Notes: generated from the letters alone by a model not told the origin. DNA of 64,000 bases from Bradyrhizobium sp. AZCC 1721 (GCF_036924715.1 NZ_JAZHSB010000001.1:5695001-5759000); one strand, 5' to 3'. Shown: positions 7,640 to 15,750, counted from the first letter of the stretch. Translations and numbers: made by a program.

Positions 7640-8578
7640 TCACAACGCTCCCGCCGCAAACGTGTTGCAGGCCTGCACCGTGCCCTGCTGGTAGCCGGTC
7701 ATGAACCACTGCTTGCGCTGCGCTGCCGAGCCATGGGTGAAGCTGTCGGGCACCACCCTGCCCGTCGACTGCCGCTGCAGCGTGTCGTCGCCGATCGCGG
7801 TTGCCGTTTTCAGTGCCGCGTCGATATCGCCGGGCTCGATGAAGCCCGGACGCTTCTTCTCTTCGCGATTGACCCAGACGCCGGAAAGACAATCCGCCTG
7901 CAGCTCGACCTTGACCTGCAGCGCATTGGCTTCCGCCTTGCTGCCGGCCTGCTGCTGCAGCCGTGTCACGCGCGGCAGGATGCCAAGCAGGTTCTGGATG
8001 TGATGTCCCGCTTCATGCGCGATGATGTAGGCGGCCGTGAACTTGCAGGCACTGCCCGAACAGCCGCGGAAGCGCGTTTCGACTTCGCGGAAGAAACTGG
8101 TGTCGAGGAAGATCTGCTTGTCCGGCGGGCAGTAGAACGGCCCCATCGCCGACTGCGCCATGCCGCAGCGGCCGCCATTGGTGGCGTTGCGAAACAGCAC
8201 GATGCGGGGACCGGTGTAATTTTGGCCGCTGGACTGGAAGATCTCGCTCCAGCGGTCGTCGATCTCGCCGAGAATGCCTGCTATCATGCTGCCGACTTCA
8301 TCCTTCGGCGCGCCGGTCTTGGCCGGCCCGGACCGGCGATCGGTCTGGTAGGTCGGCGCCTGACCGCCGCCGGTCAGGATTTCGGCGCCGCCGATCAGGA
8401 TGCGTGGATCGATGCCGAAGGCGTAGCCGACGAGGCCGAGCACGATGATGGTGCCGATGCCGAGCCCGCCGCCGCCCATCGGCAGGCCAAAGCCGCCGCC
8501 GCCGCCACCCATTCCGCCGCCGCCCTGGTCGCGACGGTCTTCGATGTCGTCGCTGCGGCGGAAATCATCGTAACGCAT
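7640..8578 (-). CDS. YpfJ-type neutral zinc metallopeptidase (putative)
   Basis: A 312-residue membrane-anchored protein of the YpfJ/zinc metallopeptidase family (PF04228). A polar N-terminus (MRYDDFRRSDDIEDRRDQGG) is followed by a glycine-rich linker, one transmembrane segment (about residues 40-57, IGTIIVLGLVGYAFGI) and the conserved domain. This contains the zinc motif AYIIAHEAGHHIQNLLGI, the conserved FLDTSFF and C-rich CSGSACKF segments, and ELQADCLSGVW, whose Glu may be the third ligand. GAGGAAA stands upstream of the ATG. Activity has not been shown for most homologues. It diverges from ccrM across a 278-base intergenic region. Confidence 0.9.
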   Translation of the reverse strand: MRYDDFRRSDDIEDRRDQGGGGMGGGGGGFGLPMGGGGLGIGTIIVLGLVGYAFGIDPRILIGGAEILTGGGQAPTYQTDRRSGPAKTGAPKDEVGSMIAGILGEIDDRWSEIFQSSGQNYTGPRIVLFRNATNGGRCGMAQSAMGPFYCPPDKQIFLDTSFFREVETRFRGCSGSACKFTAAYIIAHEAGHHIQNLLGILPRVTRLQQQAGSKAEANALQVKVELQADCLSGVWVNREEKKRPGFIEPGDIDAALKTATAIGDDTLQRQSTGRVVPDSFTHGSAAQRKQWFMTGYQQGTVQACNTFAAGAL

Positions 8579-8856
8579 GGCGCTATTTCCTCATCCCCGG
8601 CTGTCGGCCCGAACCTTCAACGCGGCAATCACGTAAAATTTCCATTCCATTAATCAATAACCCGCCCGGCAAAAATTGCCTAGTGCGCAAGCCACCGCAA
8701 TCTCTGCTGGCAATCTGGCCGATGATCTCTCTTCGCATTCTGCGTCGATAACTTTGTTGGTTAAGTCGATTTTTACTTTGCCCGGTCAATGTATCGCCAG
8801 TCGGTTGTTTAGTCCCGCGTCGCCGACAGCGTCGCCTGAGTCAGAGTAATTGAGTC
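8579..8856. promoter_or_regulatory. Divergent control region between the zinc peptidase and ccrM
   Basis: An AT-richer stretch than its surroundings with no open frame of note. It contains a CtrA-like site at 8761-8775 and two GANTC sites close to the ccrM ATG. The outward region at 8583-8700 holds no motif I can name. Confidence 0.5.
8761..8775 (+). promoter_or_regulatory. Candidate CtrA-binding site upstream of ccrM
   Basis: TTAA-GTCGATT-TTTA matches seven of eight bases of the CtrA consensus TTAA-N7-TTAA, 82 bases before the ccrM ATG. In Caulobacter CtrA drives ccrM late in the cell cycle; the same logic is inferred here. Confidence 0.45.
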
Positions 8857-8918
8857 ATGGTTGTGTCGCGTCGCGGGGCGTCTGCAAGGGCGCCCCGCAC
8901 CAAATTTGAGTCTGACTC
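8838..8918 (+). promoter_or_regulatory. Cluster of four GANTC methylation sites at the start of ccrM
   Basis: GAGTC at 8838-8842, GAGTC at 8852-8856 (directly abutting the ATG), GAGTC at 8908-8912 and GACTC at 8914-8918. GANTC is the target of the enzyme encoded here. Methylated GANTC sites in the ccrM leader of Caulobacter reduce its own transcription; a comparable feedback loop is inferred. Confidence 0.65.
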
Positions 8919-9990
8919 AAGCGTGCGTATCGTCGTCGGCGATTGCGTCGCCGAGATGTCGAAGCTTCCGGCCGGTTCGGTCGATCTGGTGTTCGCAGAT
9001 CCCCCGTACAACCTGCAGCTCAAGGGCGATCTGAAGCGTCCCGATGAATCCCATGTCGATGCCGTCAACGACGACTGGGACAAGTTTTCATCGTTCGCCG
9101 CTTACGATGATTTCACCCGCGCCTGGCTGCTGGCCTGCCGCCGCGTCATGAAACCGTCGGCAACGCTGTGGGTGATCGGCTCCTACCACAACATTTTCCG
9201 CGTCGGCGCGATCATGCAGGACCTCGGCTTCTGGGTCCTCAACGACATCGTCTGGCGCAAGACCAATCCGATGCCGAATTTCCGCGGCCGCCGCTTCACC
9301 AATGCCCATGAAACCATGATCTGGGCGGCGCGCGACGAGAAGGCCAAGGGCTATACGTTCAACTATGAGGCCCTGAAGGCCGCCAACGAGGACGTGCAGG
9401 CGCGTTCCGACTGGCTGATCCCGCTTTGCACCGGCGAAGAACGCCTCAAGGGCGCTGACGGCAAGAAAGTGCACCCGACCCAGAAGCCGGAAGGGTTGCT
9501 GGCGCGCGTGCTGCTGTCGTCGTCAAAGCCCGGCGATCTCGTGATCGATCCCTTCAACGGCACCGGCACGACAGGCGCCGTGGCAAAGCGTCTCGGCCGC
9601 CGATACATCGGCTTCGAGCGCGAAAAGACCTATGCGGCTGCGGCCGAAGAACGCATCGCAGCGGTCGAACCGCTGCCCGAGGCGACGCTGGCGCCGTTCA
9701 TGACGGCGCGCGACGCCCCGCGCGTGGCATTCTCCGAACTGATCGAGCGCGGCATGATTCCGCCCGGCACCAAACTGGTCGACTCCAAGAAGCGCCACGG
9801 CGCGCTGGTCCGCGCCGACGGCGCCATCATGCTCGGCGACAAGGTCGGCTCGATCCACCGCATCGGTGCGGTCGCCCAGGGCTCCGGCGCCTGCAACGGC
9901 TGGACCTTCTGGCACGTCGAGACCAAGAACGGCCTCAAGCTGATCGACGAACTGCGCGCCGAAATCCGCTCCGAAATGGCGGCGGGGTAA
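8857..9990 (+). CDS. ccrM: Cell-cycle-regulated adenine-N6 DNA methyltransferase CcrM
   Basis: A beta-class adenine methyltransferase of 377 residues that methylates GANTC in alphaproteobacteria and couples replication to gene expression. The catalytic motif IV is FADPPYNLQLKGDLKRPDES, the SAM motif I is DPFNGTGTTGAVAKRLGR, and the CcrM-specific C-terminal domain ends CNGWTFWHVETKNGLKLIDE, like the Caulobacter enzyme. Caulobacter CcrM has 358 residues; here about 20 extra N-terminal residues precede the conserved VRIVVGDC. A GTG at 8923 would give a 355-residue protein and put all four GANTC sites in the untranslated leader. The ATG at 8857 is kept because the frame is intact, but the start is not certain. 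Confidence 0.95.
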   Translation: MVVSRRGASARAPRTKFESDSSVRIVVGDCVAEMSKLPAGSVDLVFADPPYNLQLKGDLKRPDESHVDAVNDDWDKFSSFAAYDDFTRAWLLACRRVMKPSATLWVIGSYHNIFRVGAIMQDLGFWVLNDIVWRKTNPMPNFRGRRFTNAHETMIWAARDEKAKGYTFNYEALKAANEDVQARSDWLIPLCTGEERLKGADGKKVHPTQKPEGLLARVLLSSSKPGDLVIDPFNGTGTTGAVAKRLGRRYIGFEREKTYAAAAEERIAAVEPLPEATLAPFMTARDAPRVAFSELIERGMIPPGTKLVDSKKRHGALVRADGAIMLGDKVGSIHRIGAVAQGSGACNGWTFWHVETKNGLKLIDELRAEIRSEMAAG

Positions 9991-10232
9991 GGCCTGGTTC
10001 ACCACATCGCGTCCGGGTGCGCGGTCCGATGGCAGGGCCGCGCCAAAGCACCGTAACATGCGTACGGTTTGCGGGCCGACATGGCTCAAAATGCGACTTG
10101 CCCAGACCATGCGCAGCCGGCGTGATTGGCCGGCATGGCAGCCGTGCCGCGCTTGCAGGTGGCGTTGTGCCTTTTCGCCCCTATTTGAAGGCAAATAAGC
10201 TATATTCATTTTCCCATTGCGAGATTACTGCC

Positions 10233-10559
10233 ATGCGCACACGAGGCTCCGAGTCCTTCATTGTGCTGCCGCTGCTGCCGATCTTCCTGATCGGCCTGTT
10301 TCCGATGCTGCTGTTGAGCTTGCTGGGTCCGGCTGGGCTGATCATCCTCGGCATTCTGGTCGCCTGCGCAGGTCTGACCGACATTCTCGACGCCAGCGGC
10401 ACTTTCAGCGAGCAGATCATCGTCCACGGCTATGCGCGAGGATCGGAACGCGCGGGACAACGAACGGCGCTGCGTTCGGAAGTGCGCTTCGCATCCGTCA
10501 TGATCGCTGCCGGTGCGGGCCTGGCCGTCGCCGGCATAGGCGGTCTGGCGCTGTCTTAA
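10233..10559 (+). CDS. Small membrane protein of unknown function
   Basis: A 108-residue protein with a hydrophobic hairpin at residues about 10-50 (FIVLPLLPIFLIGLFPMLLL then GPAGLIILGILVACAGL), a polar middle (DASGTFSEQIIVHGYARGSE) and a third hydrophobic segment near the C-terminus (VMIAAGAGLAVAGIGGLAL). The ATG at 10233 is chosen because the upstream extension in the same frame is arginine- and cysteine-rich and unlike a protein start. I recognise no family. It stands alone between ccrM and a glutathione transferase gene. Confidence 0.6.
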   Translation: MRTRGSESFIVLPLLPIFLIGLFPMLLLSLLGPAGLIILGILVACAGLTDILDASGTFSEQIIVHGYARGSERAGQRTALRSEVRFASVMIAAGAGLAVAGIGGLALS

Positions 10560-10693
10560 GGGTCCGCCCCCGCCGGTCACAAACTCCTCGCTTGCGCATC
10601 CCGCAAAATTTGAGCATGGACGTGGCGCCCGGCGGTAATGCGCCGCTTGCCACCCAAGTTTTCCTTGCAAGAAGCAATGGAGGAGAATTCCAA

Positions 10694-11380
10694 ATGCTCA
10701 AGTTCTATTTCAACGGCTCGCCCAACCCGACCAAGGTCGCGCTCTTCCTGGAGGAAGCCGGCATCGCGTATCAGCCGGTCGCCATCGACACCCGCAAGGG
10801 CGACCAGTTCAAGCCGGAATATCTCGCCATCAATCCGAACGCCAAGGTACCCGCCATCGACGACGACGGCATCACAGTGTTCGACAGCAACGCCATCCTG
10901 CTTTATCTGGCGGAAAAGACCGGCAAGTTTCTGCCCGCGAACACGCCAGCCAACCGCGGTGAACTGCTGTCATGGCTGATGTTCGTCGCCACCGGCGTCG
11001 GGCCGTTCTCCGGCCAGGCCGTCCACTTCAAGCATTTTGCGCCGGAAAAGGTCGACTACGCCCACAACCGCTACCAGTTCGAGGCGCAGCGACATTTCGG
11101 CATTCTCAACGATCATCTGGCCAAGCGTCGCTACATGGTCGGCGACACCTACACCATCGTAGACATGGACGTGTGGGGCTGGGCACGCATGATCCCCTTC
11201 GTTCTCGGCGAAGAAGCGGCCGCAAAATATCCCAACGTCAAGCGGCTGGTCGACGAGATCTCGGCCCGTCCGGCAGCGGCCAAGGCGATCGCGCTGAAGG
11301 ACAATTTCAAGTTCAAGGCCGAGATGGACGACGAGGCCCGCAGCAACATGTTCAGGCATCTGTCGGTGAAGGCCGCTTGA
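10694..11380 (+). CDS. Glutathione S-transferase, Nu/YfcG-like
   Basis: A 228-residue GST. The thioredoxin-like domain (residues 1-80) begins MLKFYFNGSPNPTKVALFLE with the NPTKV turn that replaces the catalytic Ser/Tyr in the Nu (YfcG/YghU) class; it has KVPAIDDDGITVFDSNAILL with the glutathione-binding cis-Pro and Asp-Ser. The alpha-helical C-terminal domain contains YTIVDMDVWGW. Nu-class members act as disulfide-bond reductases. A strong ribosome site (GGAGGAGAA) precedes ATG 10694, which rules out the longer upstream frame. A rho-independent terminator follows 18 bases after the stop. Confidence 0.9.
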   Translation: MLKFYFNGSPNPTKVALFLEEAGIAYQPVAIDTRKGDQFKPEYLAINPNAKVPAIDDDGITVFDSNAILLYLAEKTGKFLPANTPANRGELLSWLMFVATGVGPFSGQAVHFKHFAPEKVDYAHNRYQFEAQRHFGILNDHLAKRRYMVGDTYTIVDMDVWGWARMIPFVLGEEAAAKYPNVKRLVDEISARPAAAKAIALKDNFKFKAEMDDEARSNMFRHLSVKAA

Positions 11381-11397
11381 GCGCAGCACAATGGATG

Positions 11398-11427
11398 AAA
11401 CGGCGCCCTCGCGGGCGCCGTTTTTGT
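11398..11427 (+). terminator. Rho-independent terminator after the glutathione transferase gene
   Basis: AAACGGCGCCC-TCGC-GGGCGCCGTTT forms an 11-bp perfect stem with a 4-base loop, followed by TTGTTT. It lies between converging genes and could serve both strands. Confidence 0.85.
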
Positions 11428-11435
11428 TTCAGTCA

Positions 11436-11642
11436 TCACTTTCGCCAGAACGGCTTGGCCGCCTCCGCGGCGACCTCCGACCAGCTCGTGCCGATATCCT
11501 GCAACTCGCGATCGCTCATCGCGGCCAATTGATGCCGGACGCGAGCGCGCCTGCGCCAGATCCGCATAACCGCAAGGGCTCTTGTCGCGTACGCTCCGGC
11601 CCCTGCAAGTGCAGTTCGTCGCGCGGCCGACTCTCCGCGCAA
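11436..11642 (-). CDS. DUF1127-family small arginine-rich protein
   Basis: A 68-residue protein whose C-terminal part matches the DUF1127 pattern: RIWRRRARVRHQLAAMSDRE followed by LQDIGTSWSEV. Family members in Rhizobiales are short basic proteins, some linked to phosphate and carbon metabolism or RNA turnover. The first 20 residues are alanine-rich and the start could instead be the internal methionine before RIWRR. It converges with the glutathione transferase gene across the terminator. Confidence 0.75.
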   Translation of the reverse strand: MRGESAARRTALAGAGAYATRALAVMRIWRRRARVRHQLAAMSDRELQDIGTSWSEVAAEAAKPFWRK

Positions 11643-11657
11643 ACGCGGTTCAATGTC

Positions 11658-12092
11658 TTAAACCGCGGCAGCAAGCTTCCGCTCTGCCGGGATCGGCCCG
11701 AGCACACGCTCGACCAGCGCGGAGTCGCAATATTCCCTGATCTCCTTGATCTTGCCGTCCTCGATGCGCCAGACCATGCAATATTGATTGTCGTAGCGGA
11801 CGCCGTCCTTGGTGATGTTGTCGCCGCGCGCTTCGACGACAACGTAATCGCCTTCCGCGATGAAGTTGAAGGCCACCGTGCGCGGGCGTGCGGTAGCGAG
11901 ACGTGAGCGCAAATGGCCCATCAGCCCGTTATTGATCGCATCGCGCCCCCTAAATTCGTGCGACCACGAATACTGGCCGGTAACGATCCAGGTTGCGTCC
12001 TCGGCAAGGTTGTCGAGAAATGTCGTCCCGCTCCGGTTGGCGGAATCCGTGTAGACCTGCTGCACTAGTTTCTTGTTCGCTGCTGCGCTCAT
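11658..12092 (-). CDS. NTF2/SnoaL-fold protein
   Basis: A 144-residue alpha+beta barrel protein of the nuclear transport factor 2-like superfamily. Visible are the opening helix NKKLVQQVYTDSANRSGTTF, the strand/loop LAEDATWIVTGQYSWSHEFR, then GRDAINNGLMGHL, and the paired strands YDNQYCMVWRIEDGKIKEIR. Such proteins may be isomerases, hydrolases or ligand binders. AGGAG stands upstream of the ATG. It is transcribed divergently from the LysR regulator, which may control it. Confidence 0.8.
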   Translation of the reverse strand: MSAAANKKLVQQVYTDSANRSGTTFLDNLAEDATWIVTGQYSWSHEFRGRDAINNGLMGHLRSRLATARPRTVAFNFIAEGDYVVVEARGDNITKDGVRYDNQYCMVWRIEDGKIKEIREYCDSALVERVLGPIPAERKLAAAV

Positions 12093-12159
12093 GGCGGCTT
12101 CTCCTTTGATCGGATGTCGACATCATCGCGCGCCGCGCGGCATTCTTCCAATCAATAGC

Positions 12160-12176
12160 GAATATGATATATATTC
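12160..12176. promoter_or_regulatory. AT-rich dyad in the LysR / NTF2 divergent promoter
   Basis: GAATAT-GATAT-ATATTC is a 6-5-6 inverted repeat 6 bases before the LysR ATG and 67 bases before the divergent NTF2-like gene. It is a candidate regulator binding site; it does not show a clean T-N11-A LysR box. Confidence 0.35.
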
Positions 12177-12181
12177 ACTCT

Positions 12182-13105
12182 ATGAATTTGAATTCGCTTG
12201 ACCTCAATCTGCTGGTGGCGCTCGACGCGCTCTTGAGGGAAACCAGCGTCAGCCGCGCCGCGATGCGGATCGGGCTGTCGCAGCCGGCGGCGAGCCACGC
12301 GCTGCAGCGGCTGCGCGACCTGATCGGCGATCCGCTGCTGGTTCGAACCGGCGCGCACATGGAATTGACGCCGCGGGCGCAAGCCCTGCGCGCGCCGCTG
12401 GCGCAGGCGCTCGACCAGGTGCGCTCGCTGTTCATCGCCGATGAGTTCGACGCCGCGCGGAGCGAGCGCCAGTTTCGCCTGATGATGCCGGATCTGGCGG
12501 TCGAACTTCTGATGCCGCCGCTGATGGAGAAGATCACCAAGGCTGCGCCGAACGTCCGGATCGACGTGGTACCATGGCGCGGGCCGGCGATCTTCACCGC
12601 GGAATTCGCTCGCACCATCGATCTCGTGATCTCGATCGGCAACGCCTTCACCGGATTTCATCGGCAACGTCTCTACACCGACAGCGATGCGCTTGCCGTC
12701 CGGCGCGGTCATCCCGCCGGCGCGCGGCTGAAGCGGATCGAAAGCTTTCTCGACGCGCGCCATGTCGCGGTCGTGATCCGCGGCCAGAGCGAGGACCTGA
12801 TCGACATGTGGTTGCGCCCCAAGGGCATCGAGCGACGGATCGCGCTGGTCGTGCCGGGCTATCTCGAGGCGCTGCACGTCGCCGCGCGCACCGATCTCGT
12901 CGCCTTCGTGCCGCGCCGGCTGATCGGTGCGCTGTCGAAGCAATTGTCGCTTTCAACCGTCGCGCCGCCGCTCGATCCCGGAATCGACGAGCAGTTCATG
13001 TTCTACCCGACCCGCGCCCAGATGGACCCCGGCTCGATCTGGCTGCGCAACATCATGCTCGGCATCGGCCGCGAGATGGAGCGCGCCACGATTCGTGCGT
13101 CATAA
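12182..13105 (+). CDS. LysR-family transcriptional regulator
   Basis: A 307-residue NodD/LinR-type LysR protein. The helix-turn-helix is in residues about 1-60: LDLNLLVALDALLRETSVSR, then AAMRIGLSQPAASHALQRL with the RLRDLIGDPLLVRT wing. The periplasmic-binding-like effector domain begins near residue 90 (ERQFRLMMPDLAVELLMPPL) and ends HPAGARLKRIESFL and beyond. The ATG at 12182 is preferred over the in-frame ATG at 12164 because family proteins begin NLNSLDLNLL; the spacing leaves almost no leader. Targets are unknown; the divergent NTF2-like gene and the downstream glutathione transferase are candidates. Confidence 0.9.
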   Translation: MNLNSLDLNLLVALDALLRETSVSRAAMRIGLSQPAASHALQRLRDLIGDPLLVRTGAHMELTPRAQALRAPLAQALDQVRSLFIADEFDAARSERQFRLMMPDLAVELLMPPLMEKITKAAPNVRIDVVPWRGPAIFTAEFARTIDLVISIGNAFTGFHRQRLYTDSDALAVRRGHPAGARLKRIESFLDARHVAVVIRGQSEDLIDMWLRPKGIERRIALVVPGYLEALHVAARTDLVAFVPRRLIGALSKQLSLSTVAPPLDPGIDEQFMFYPTRAQMDPGSIWLRNIMLGIGREMERATIRAS

Positions 13106-13108
13106 CAA

Positions 13109-13241
13109 CTGTCGTCCCTGCGAACGCAGGGACCCATAACCACAGCGCGATGTTGCTGAAACGAGCTGTGGTCCCAGCGAAGCACAACATTGGCGTTCGT
13201 GGTTGGGTCCCGGCTCGCGCTTCGCTTGGCCGGGACGACGG
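13109..13241. repeat. Palindromic intergenic repeat (GTCGTCCCTGCGAACGCAGG family), copy 1
   Basis: It begins with the near-perfect hairpin TCCCTGCG-AA-CGCAGGGA (13113-13130) followed by CCCATAACCACAG, and ends with a diverged inverted arm GGGTCCCGGCTCGC...GGGACGAC. Related copies are at 32561-32682 and 35843-35964. Non-coding spacer between two converging genes. Confidence 0.8.
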
Positions 13242-13242
13242 C

Positions 13243-13860
13243 TTAAGCCTTCTCTTCCGCCATCACCTTCTGCACCGCCGGCCGGTCCGACATCCGCTTG
13301 CGGTGAGCGGCCACCTTCGGCAGCGTCGCGAGATCGACGCCGTCGCCTTCCAGCCAGCCTGCGATCGTATACAGATAGGGATCGCAGATCGTGTACTGCT
13401 CGCCCATCACCCACGGCCCCTTCAGCATGTCGCGCTCGATCAACGCAAAGCCGGCGGCCATGGTCTCCGGCACCTTGCGCTTCATATCGGCAAACGAGGA
13501 CTCCTCGGCCGCCCAGCGATAGCCGCGCATTTTGTGGGCGTGCGACACATGCACGGTGGAACAGAGATAGCTGTTGAAGGACTGCGCCTGCGCGAAGGCG
13601 AAGGGATCTTCGGGCGCAAGCTGCGCCTTCGGAAAACTGCTCGCAATGAAGGCGAGGATCGCCGGCGTTTCGGTCAGCGTGCCGCGGTCCGTCACCAGCG
13701 CGGGCACGCGGCCCTTCGGGTTGATGGCAAGATATTGCGGGGTGGTCTGCTGGCTGTTCTTGAAGTCGAGCCGCTCTGCCGTGTAGGGGGCGCCGGCCTC
13801 TTCCAGAGCGATATGCGATGCGAGTGCGCAGGTGCCGGGGGCGTAGTAGAGCTTGAACAT
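13243..13860 (-). CDS. Glutathione S-transferase family protein
   Basis: A 205-residue GST of the beta-like type. The N-terminal thioredoxin-like domain begins MFKLYYAPGTCALASHIALE, with Cys at position 10 as in bacterial beta-class enzymes. It continues PQYLAINPKGRVPALVTDRG and LTETPAILAFIASSFPKAQL. The helical C-terminal domain contains GFALIERDMLKGPWVMGEQYTICDPYL in place of the usual ADxxL element. The ATG at 13860 is preferred over the longer frame from 13902. It lies downstream of, and converges with, the LysR gene. Confidence 0.9.
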   Translation of the reverse strand: MFKLYYAPGTCALASHIALEEAGAPYTAERLDFKNSQQTTPQYLAINPKGRVPALVTDRGTLTETPAILAFIASSFPKAQLAPEDPFAFAQAQSFNSYLCSTVHVSHAHKMRGYRWAAEESSFADMKRKVPETMAAGFALIERDMLKGPWVMGEQYTICDPYLYTIAGWLEGDGVDLATLPKVAAHRKRMSDRPAVQKVMAEEKA

Positions 13861-13942
13861 AGCTGTCCTCACGGGAAAGCCGGACGTTAACGGCATGCTC
13901 ATCCGCCGTCCACACCCAAGTGTGTGGAGCGGCCTTCGCAGT

Positions 13943-14419
13943 TCAATTCGCCCGCGGCTGAAGCGTTCCCTCGATATAGACGCTGACGATCGTATCGTCG
14001 GGGGGATAGTGCTCGGGAGCCACCGCTGTTAGCTGGGCCTGGATGCACTTCCACGCGCCGTTCTCTAACAGATATGTGTCGGTGTACATGGTCATGCCGG
14101 TCACTTCGTTGCCGTCGCGGCGGCGGATGTGCTTGTTGGTCGAGCGCACCAGCGCAACGTCGCCGATGATGGTGATGAACTCGTCACGGACGTCCCAGTA
14201 GACGATAACGTTAGGATCGAAGGCGGTCGCCCAATAGTTCAAATAGGTCGCGCGATCCCACCGCTGGCCGGTCGGCCAGATATTGATGAAATCAGGATGC
14301 AGTAGTGCATCGTGCGAGGCCACGTCGCGCGTTACGAAATTATGGATGAAGCGGGCGTTCAGGGCACGCAGCTCGTCCATCGTCGCGGCCGACTGATGAT
14401 CACGCAGGGCATGTTGCAT
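13943..14419 (-). CDS. SnoaL/NTF2-like (DUF4440-type) protein
   Basis: A 158-residue NTF2-fold protein: helix AATMDELRALNARFIHNFVT, then LLHPDFINIWPTGQRWDRAT, NYWATAFDPNVIVYWDVRDE, RSTNKHIRRRDGNEVTGMTM and the closing strand NGAWKCIQAQLTAV. The ATG at 14419 has GGGAG eight bases upstream. It overlaps the 3' end of the XRE regulator by 20 bases, which suggests translational coupling and a joint function. Confidence 0.8.
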   Translation of the reverse strand: MQHALRDHQSAATMDELRALNARFIHNFVTRDVASHDALLHPDFINIWPTGQRWDRATYLNYWATAFDPNVIVYWDVRDEFITIIGDVALVRSTNKHIRRRDGNEVTGMTMYTDTYLLENGAWKCIQAQLTAVAPEHYPPDDTIVSVYIEGTLQPRAN

Positions 14420-15260
14420 CTTGATCTCCCGGAGTTTGAAGGGCCATCTGGCGCGCCTTCTCGGCGGTCGCATTATCAGCCGGAAAGAAGCACTCGATCT
14501 TGATCTGCTGCAGAGCTGCGTCCATCGGCATCGCCAGCGTCGTGAAGGTGGAGAAGAAGGCGAGACGATAGTCGCCCTTGGCCAGGTGCATCGTCATGAC
14601 CGGCGAAGACGCCTGCGGATGCCGCGGCAGCCGCCAATCGGCCGACAACCCCGGATAGGCCATGATTTCATCGAGCAATTGCGCCGCGGCCCGGCTGCCC
14701 TGGGCGACGTCGCGGTGCAGGATCTGGATCAACTGTCGCGCGAACTCGTCCCAGTTCAACATGAACTGCCGCAGGCCCTTTGGATGAAAGACGACGTGCA
14801 TGGCGTTGTCTGCAAGGCGATTTTCCATCTCATACGAATCGCGGAAAGGCTTTAGCAGGCGGGCCGACGCCTGATTACGGATGCGAACGTCCCAATGCCC
14901 GTCGATCACAATGGCAGGATACGGCTCCTGCTGCCGGAGAATGAAGTCCAGCGCCTGCCGCACCGGCTGCAAATTCTCGGCCGCCAGCCCCTTGTCGCCG
15001 TAGGGCGGCACGAAGCCCGCAGCGACGTGCAAGGCATTCCTCTCCTCGAGCGGCAGATCGAGCGCGCTGCCGAGTAGCTGCACCATCTCGCGGCTCGGCT
15101 GCGACCGGCCGGCCTCCAAAAAGCACAAATGCCGGGCCGACACGTTTGCGTCCGCCGCCAGTTCGATCTGGGTCAGCCGACGAACGCTGCGCCAGTGCTT
15201 CAGCAGGCGGCTGAAATGTCCAGCCGGGATTTCGTGCGAGTTCGTGTCTGAAGCAGCCAT
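14400..15260 (-). CDS. XRE-family regulator with MmyB-like ligand domain
   Basis: A 286-residue regulator. Residues about 12-70 form a Cro/C1-type helix-turn-helix (LLKHWRSVRRLTQIELAADA, NVSARHLCFLEAGRSQPSRE). Residues about 105-275 match the MmyB-like ligand-binding domain (PF17765): QEPYPAIVIDGHWDVRIRNQ, FHPKGLRQFMLNWDEFARQL and a later RLPRHPQASSPVMTMHLAKG. Actinobacterial relatives bind small molecules such as fatty acids. The downstream SnoaL-like gene overlaps its 3' end and is probably its target or partner. Confidence 0.9.
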   Translation of the reverse strand: MAASDTNSHEIPAGHFSRLLKHWRSVRRLTQIELAADANVSARHLCFLEAGRSQPSREMVQLLGSALDLPLEERNALHVAAGFVPPYGDKGLAAENLQPVRQALDFILRQQEPYPAIVIDGHWDVRIRNQASARLLKPFRDSYEMENRLADNAMHVVFHPKGLRQFMLNWDEFARQLIQILHRDVAQGSRAAAQLLDEIMAYPGLSADWRLPRHPQASSPVMTMHLAKGDYRLAFFSTFTTLAMPMDAALQQIKIECFFPADNATAEKARQMALQTPGDQDATCPA

Positions 15261-15375
15261 CCCGACAATCTAGAGCATCGCTTCGGAAGGGCAATTACCT
15301 CGGATGTAAGTGACGAGCTTCGGAATTCCTTGCAGAGTGAACCCTGTAGAGACCCGAAGTTCAAGGACAGCACGG

Positions 15376-15750
15376 ATGGACAAAAGCGCAATCGCGAAAA
15401 CCGTAACGCAGTACATGGCGGCATGGAACGAGCCGGACGATGCGGCTAGACGCACCCTGCTCGCGCAATGCTGGAGCGACAACGGCGTTTATCTCGATCC
15501 GAACGTCTCGCTGGCCGGACGCGACGCGCTGGTGGAGAAGATCGGTGAGGTGCTGGCCAGCCGGCCCGGCGCGCGGCTGGAGTTCATGAGCGGCATCGAT
15601 GTCCATCACAACATGGTCCGCTTCCTCTGGCGCCTGGTGCGTGCGGATGGAACCTGCGGCGACACCTCGATCGATTTCGGCGAGGTCGGTCCCGATGGCC
15701 GGCTAATCAGGATCGTCGGCTTCTTAGGCCCGGCCCCGCCGCTTCCGTAA
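15376..15750 (+). CDS. SnoaL-like (NTF2-fold) protein
   Basis: A 124-residue protein with the nuclear-transport-factor-2 layout: helix AKTVTQYMAAWNEPDDAARR, the LLAQCWSDNGVYLDPNVSLA strand, GRDALVEKIGEVLASRPGAR, a strand with HHNMVRFLWRL, and a C-terminal strand DGRLIRIVGFLG. The ATG at 15376 is preceded by AAGGACA. It diverges from the XRE regulator, so both sides of the 115-base gap may share its control. Confidence 0.8.
   Translation: MDKSAIAKTVTQYMAAWNEPDDAARRTLLAQCWSDNGVYLDPNVSLAGRDALVEKIGEVLASRPGARLEFMSGIDVHHNMVRFLWRLVRADGTCGDTSIDFGEVGPDGRLIRIVGFLGPAPPLP

Noticed and set aside
6926..8653. A 575-codon plus-strand frame across moaB, the repeat and the zinc peptidase gene
   Set aside because: It spans two well-identified genes and a palindromic repeat; composition is that of an antisense shadow.
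10017..10232. N-terminal extension of the small membrane protein at 10233
   Set aside because: The extension is rich in Arg, Gly and Cys, has no ribosome site and precedes a clear hydrophobic protein that starts well at 10233.
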